A stretch of DNA of 64,000 nt from assembly GCF_018449475.1 (NCBI RefSeq), contig NZ_JAHCQH010000015.1, positions 806,001 to 870,000 of the forward strand, given 5' to 3'. Position 1 is the first letter of the stretch, and every line of letters begins with the position of its first letter. Both the position numbers and the translations under genes were made by a program. The DNA is from Ancylobacter radicis (GTDB lineage: Bacteria; Pseudomonadota; Alphaproteobacteria; Rhizobiales; Xanthobacteraceae). Of this stretch, positions 63,665 through 64,000 are shown in pieces. The notes under the pieces were generated by a model. That model saw only the letters and a list, made by a program, of their open reading frames with translations, had not been told where the DNA came from and searched no databases.

Positions 63665-64000
63665 ATTTCGCCCCGAGGCAGGCGCGGGCAAGCGCCATGA
63701 AGGCGCGGGCCCGGTGTGACAGGCCACGCCCGAGCGGCGGAAGCCCGTGCTTTTCCGCACCGCTCATCTCGCCGAAGGTCCGGTCATGGCCGTCCGGCTG
63801 GAACATCGGGTCATAGCCGAAGCCGGCCGGACCGCGCGGCGGCCAGACCAGCGTGCCCTCGACCACGCCCTCGAAATCCTCCACATGGCCATCCGGCCAG
63901 GCTAGGCAGAGCGCCGAGATGAAATAGGCACGGCGCATGTCTGGCAGGTTCGCGCCGGCGTCGCGCAGTTCCTCCTCGACGCGGGTCATCGCGGCGTAGA
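63654..64000 (-). CDS. rdgB: RdgB/HAM1 non-canonical purine NTP pyrophosphatase, C-terminal part
   Basis: Only the C-terminal half (about 115 residues) is in the window, and the gene enters from the right edge. [29 protein letters not shown] and [26 protein letters not shown] are the RdgB signatures. The enzyme clears ITP/XTP and related damaged nucleotides. It is upstream of hemW in the same operon, an order common in alphaproteobacteria. Confidence 0.95.
   Translation of the reverse strand, partial: YAAMTRVEEELRDAGANLPDMRRAYFISALCLAWPDGHVEDFEGVVEGTLVWPPRGPAGFGYDPMFQPDGHDRTFGEMSGAEKHGLPPLGRGLSHRARAFMALARACLGAKFDE

Overview
The window is high-GC DNA from an alphaproteobacterium, most likely of the order Hyphomicrobiales (Rhizobiales). 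The evidence is a homospermidine synthase, a eukaryotic-like ornithine decarboxylase behind a structured leader, a TIGR02300 FYDLN protein, a RpoE-ChrR pair, DUF1150 next to an Hsp20, and the block aroA-cmk / rpsA / sppA-ihfB-lapA / trpF-trpB-trpA in alphaproteobacterial order. The soluble NAD formate dehydrogenase fdsGBACD and an intracellular PHB depolymerase would suit a facultative methylotroph or autotroph such as Xanthobacter, Ancylobacter or Starkeya. The genus is an inference. No rRNA, phage or transposase gene was seen.

Layout. 1-2051: trpF-trpB-trpA (minus; trpA cut by the edge). 2244-5283: sulfate ABC transporter genes sbp-cysT-cysW without cysA. 5434-8191: ornithine cyclodeaminase-like gene, lapA-like gene, ihfB, sppA. 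8312-10830: phosphonate accessory operon phnM-DUF1045-hexapeptide transferase behind a candidate Pho box, with no C-P lyase core. 10877-12818: gamma-glutamyltransferase and a small membrane protein. 12819-19882: polyamine region (structured leader, ornithine decarboxylase, GNAT, homospermidine synthase), interrupted by a GST with an Ala/Lys tail and by phaZ. 19930-24394: ProC-like protein, GST, hemH, maltose-type acetyltransferase, Pro-rich small protein, with many REP-like repeats. 24395-26904: repeats, a probable 36-residue gene with its own promoter, then rpsA. 27514-29187: CSS-motif/EAL c-di-GMP phosphodiesterase.

29218-31243 is the most unusual segment. It is a sharply AT-rich island carrying exactly two coupled genes, a DUF262 protein lacking an HNH nuclease domain and a RelA/SpoT-type synthetase. 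It is bounded by a 9-bp inverted repeat and clips the 3' end of a neighbouring gene. I read it as a candidate two-gene defence or toxin-type system.

31647-35714: cobF, a carboxymuconolactone decarboxylase family gene, cmk, aroA, TIGR02300, tRNA-Ala(GGC). 35865-41938: DUF2177 and a singlet-oxygen/photo-oxidative stress cluster. In it rpoE-chrR-DUF1295 diverges from FAD oxidoreductase-DUF1365-cfa, and both sides carry sequences matching the ECF11 sigma-E promoter. 42347-45726: gnd-zwf-HAD. 45851-47689: Kef-type antiporter. 47974-54009: fds operon with a tandem LysR-type operator. 54248-55780: comM. 55821-56430: a tandemly duplicated 312-bp noncoding block. 56546-57607: OlsB-like acyltransferase. 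57762-58714: heat-shock unit with RpoH-type promoter, ROSE-type RNA thermometer, hsp20, DUF1150 and terminator. 58714-64000: gshB, yraN, rsmI, LpoA-like lipoprotein, hemW and a partial rdgB.

The minus-strand backbone (aroA, cmk, rpsA, sppA, ihfB, lapA, trpFBA) is spread over 35 kb, with accessory blocks between its parts. Most accessory functions, repeats and the AT-rich island lie in those gaps.
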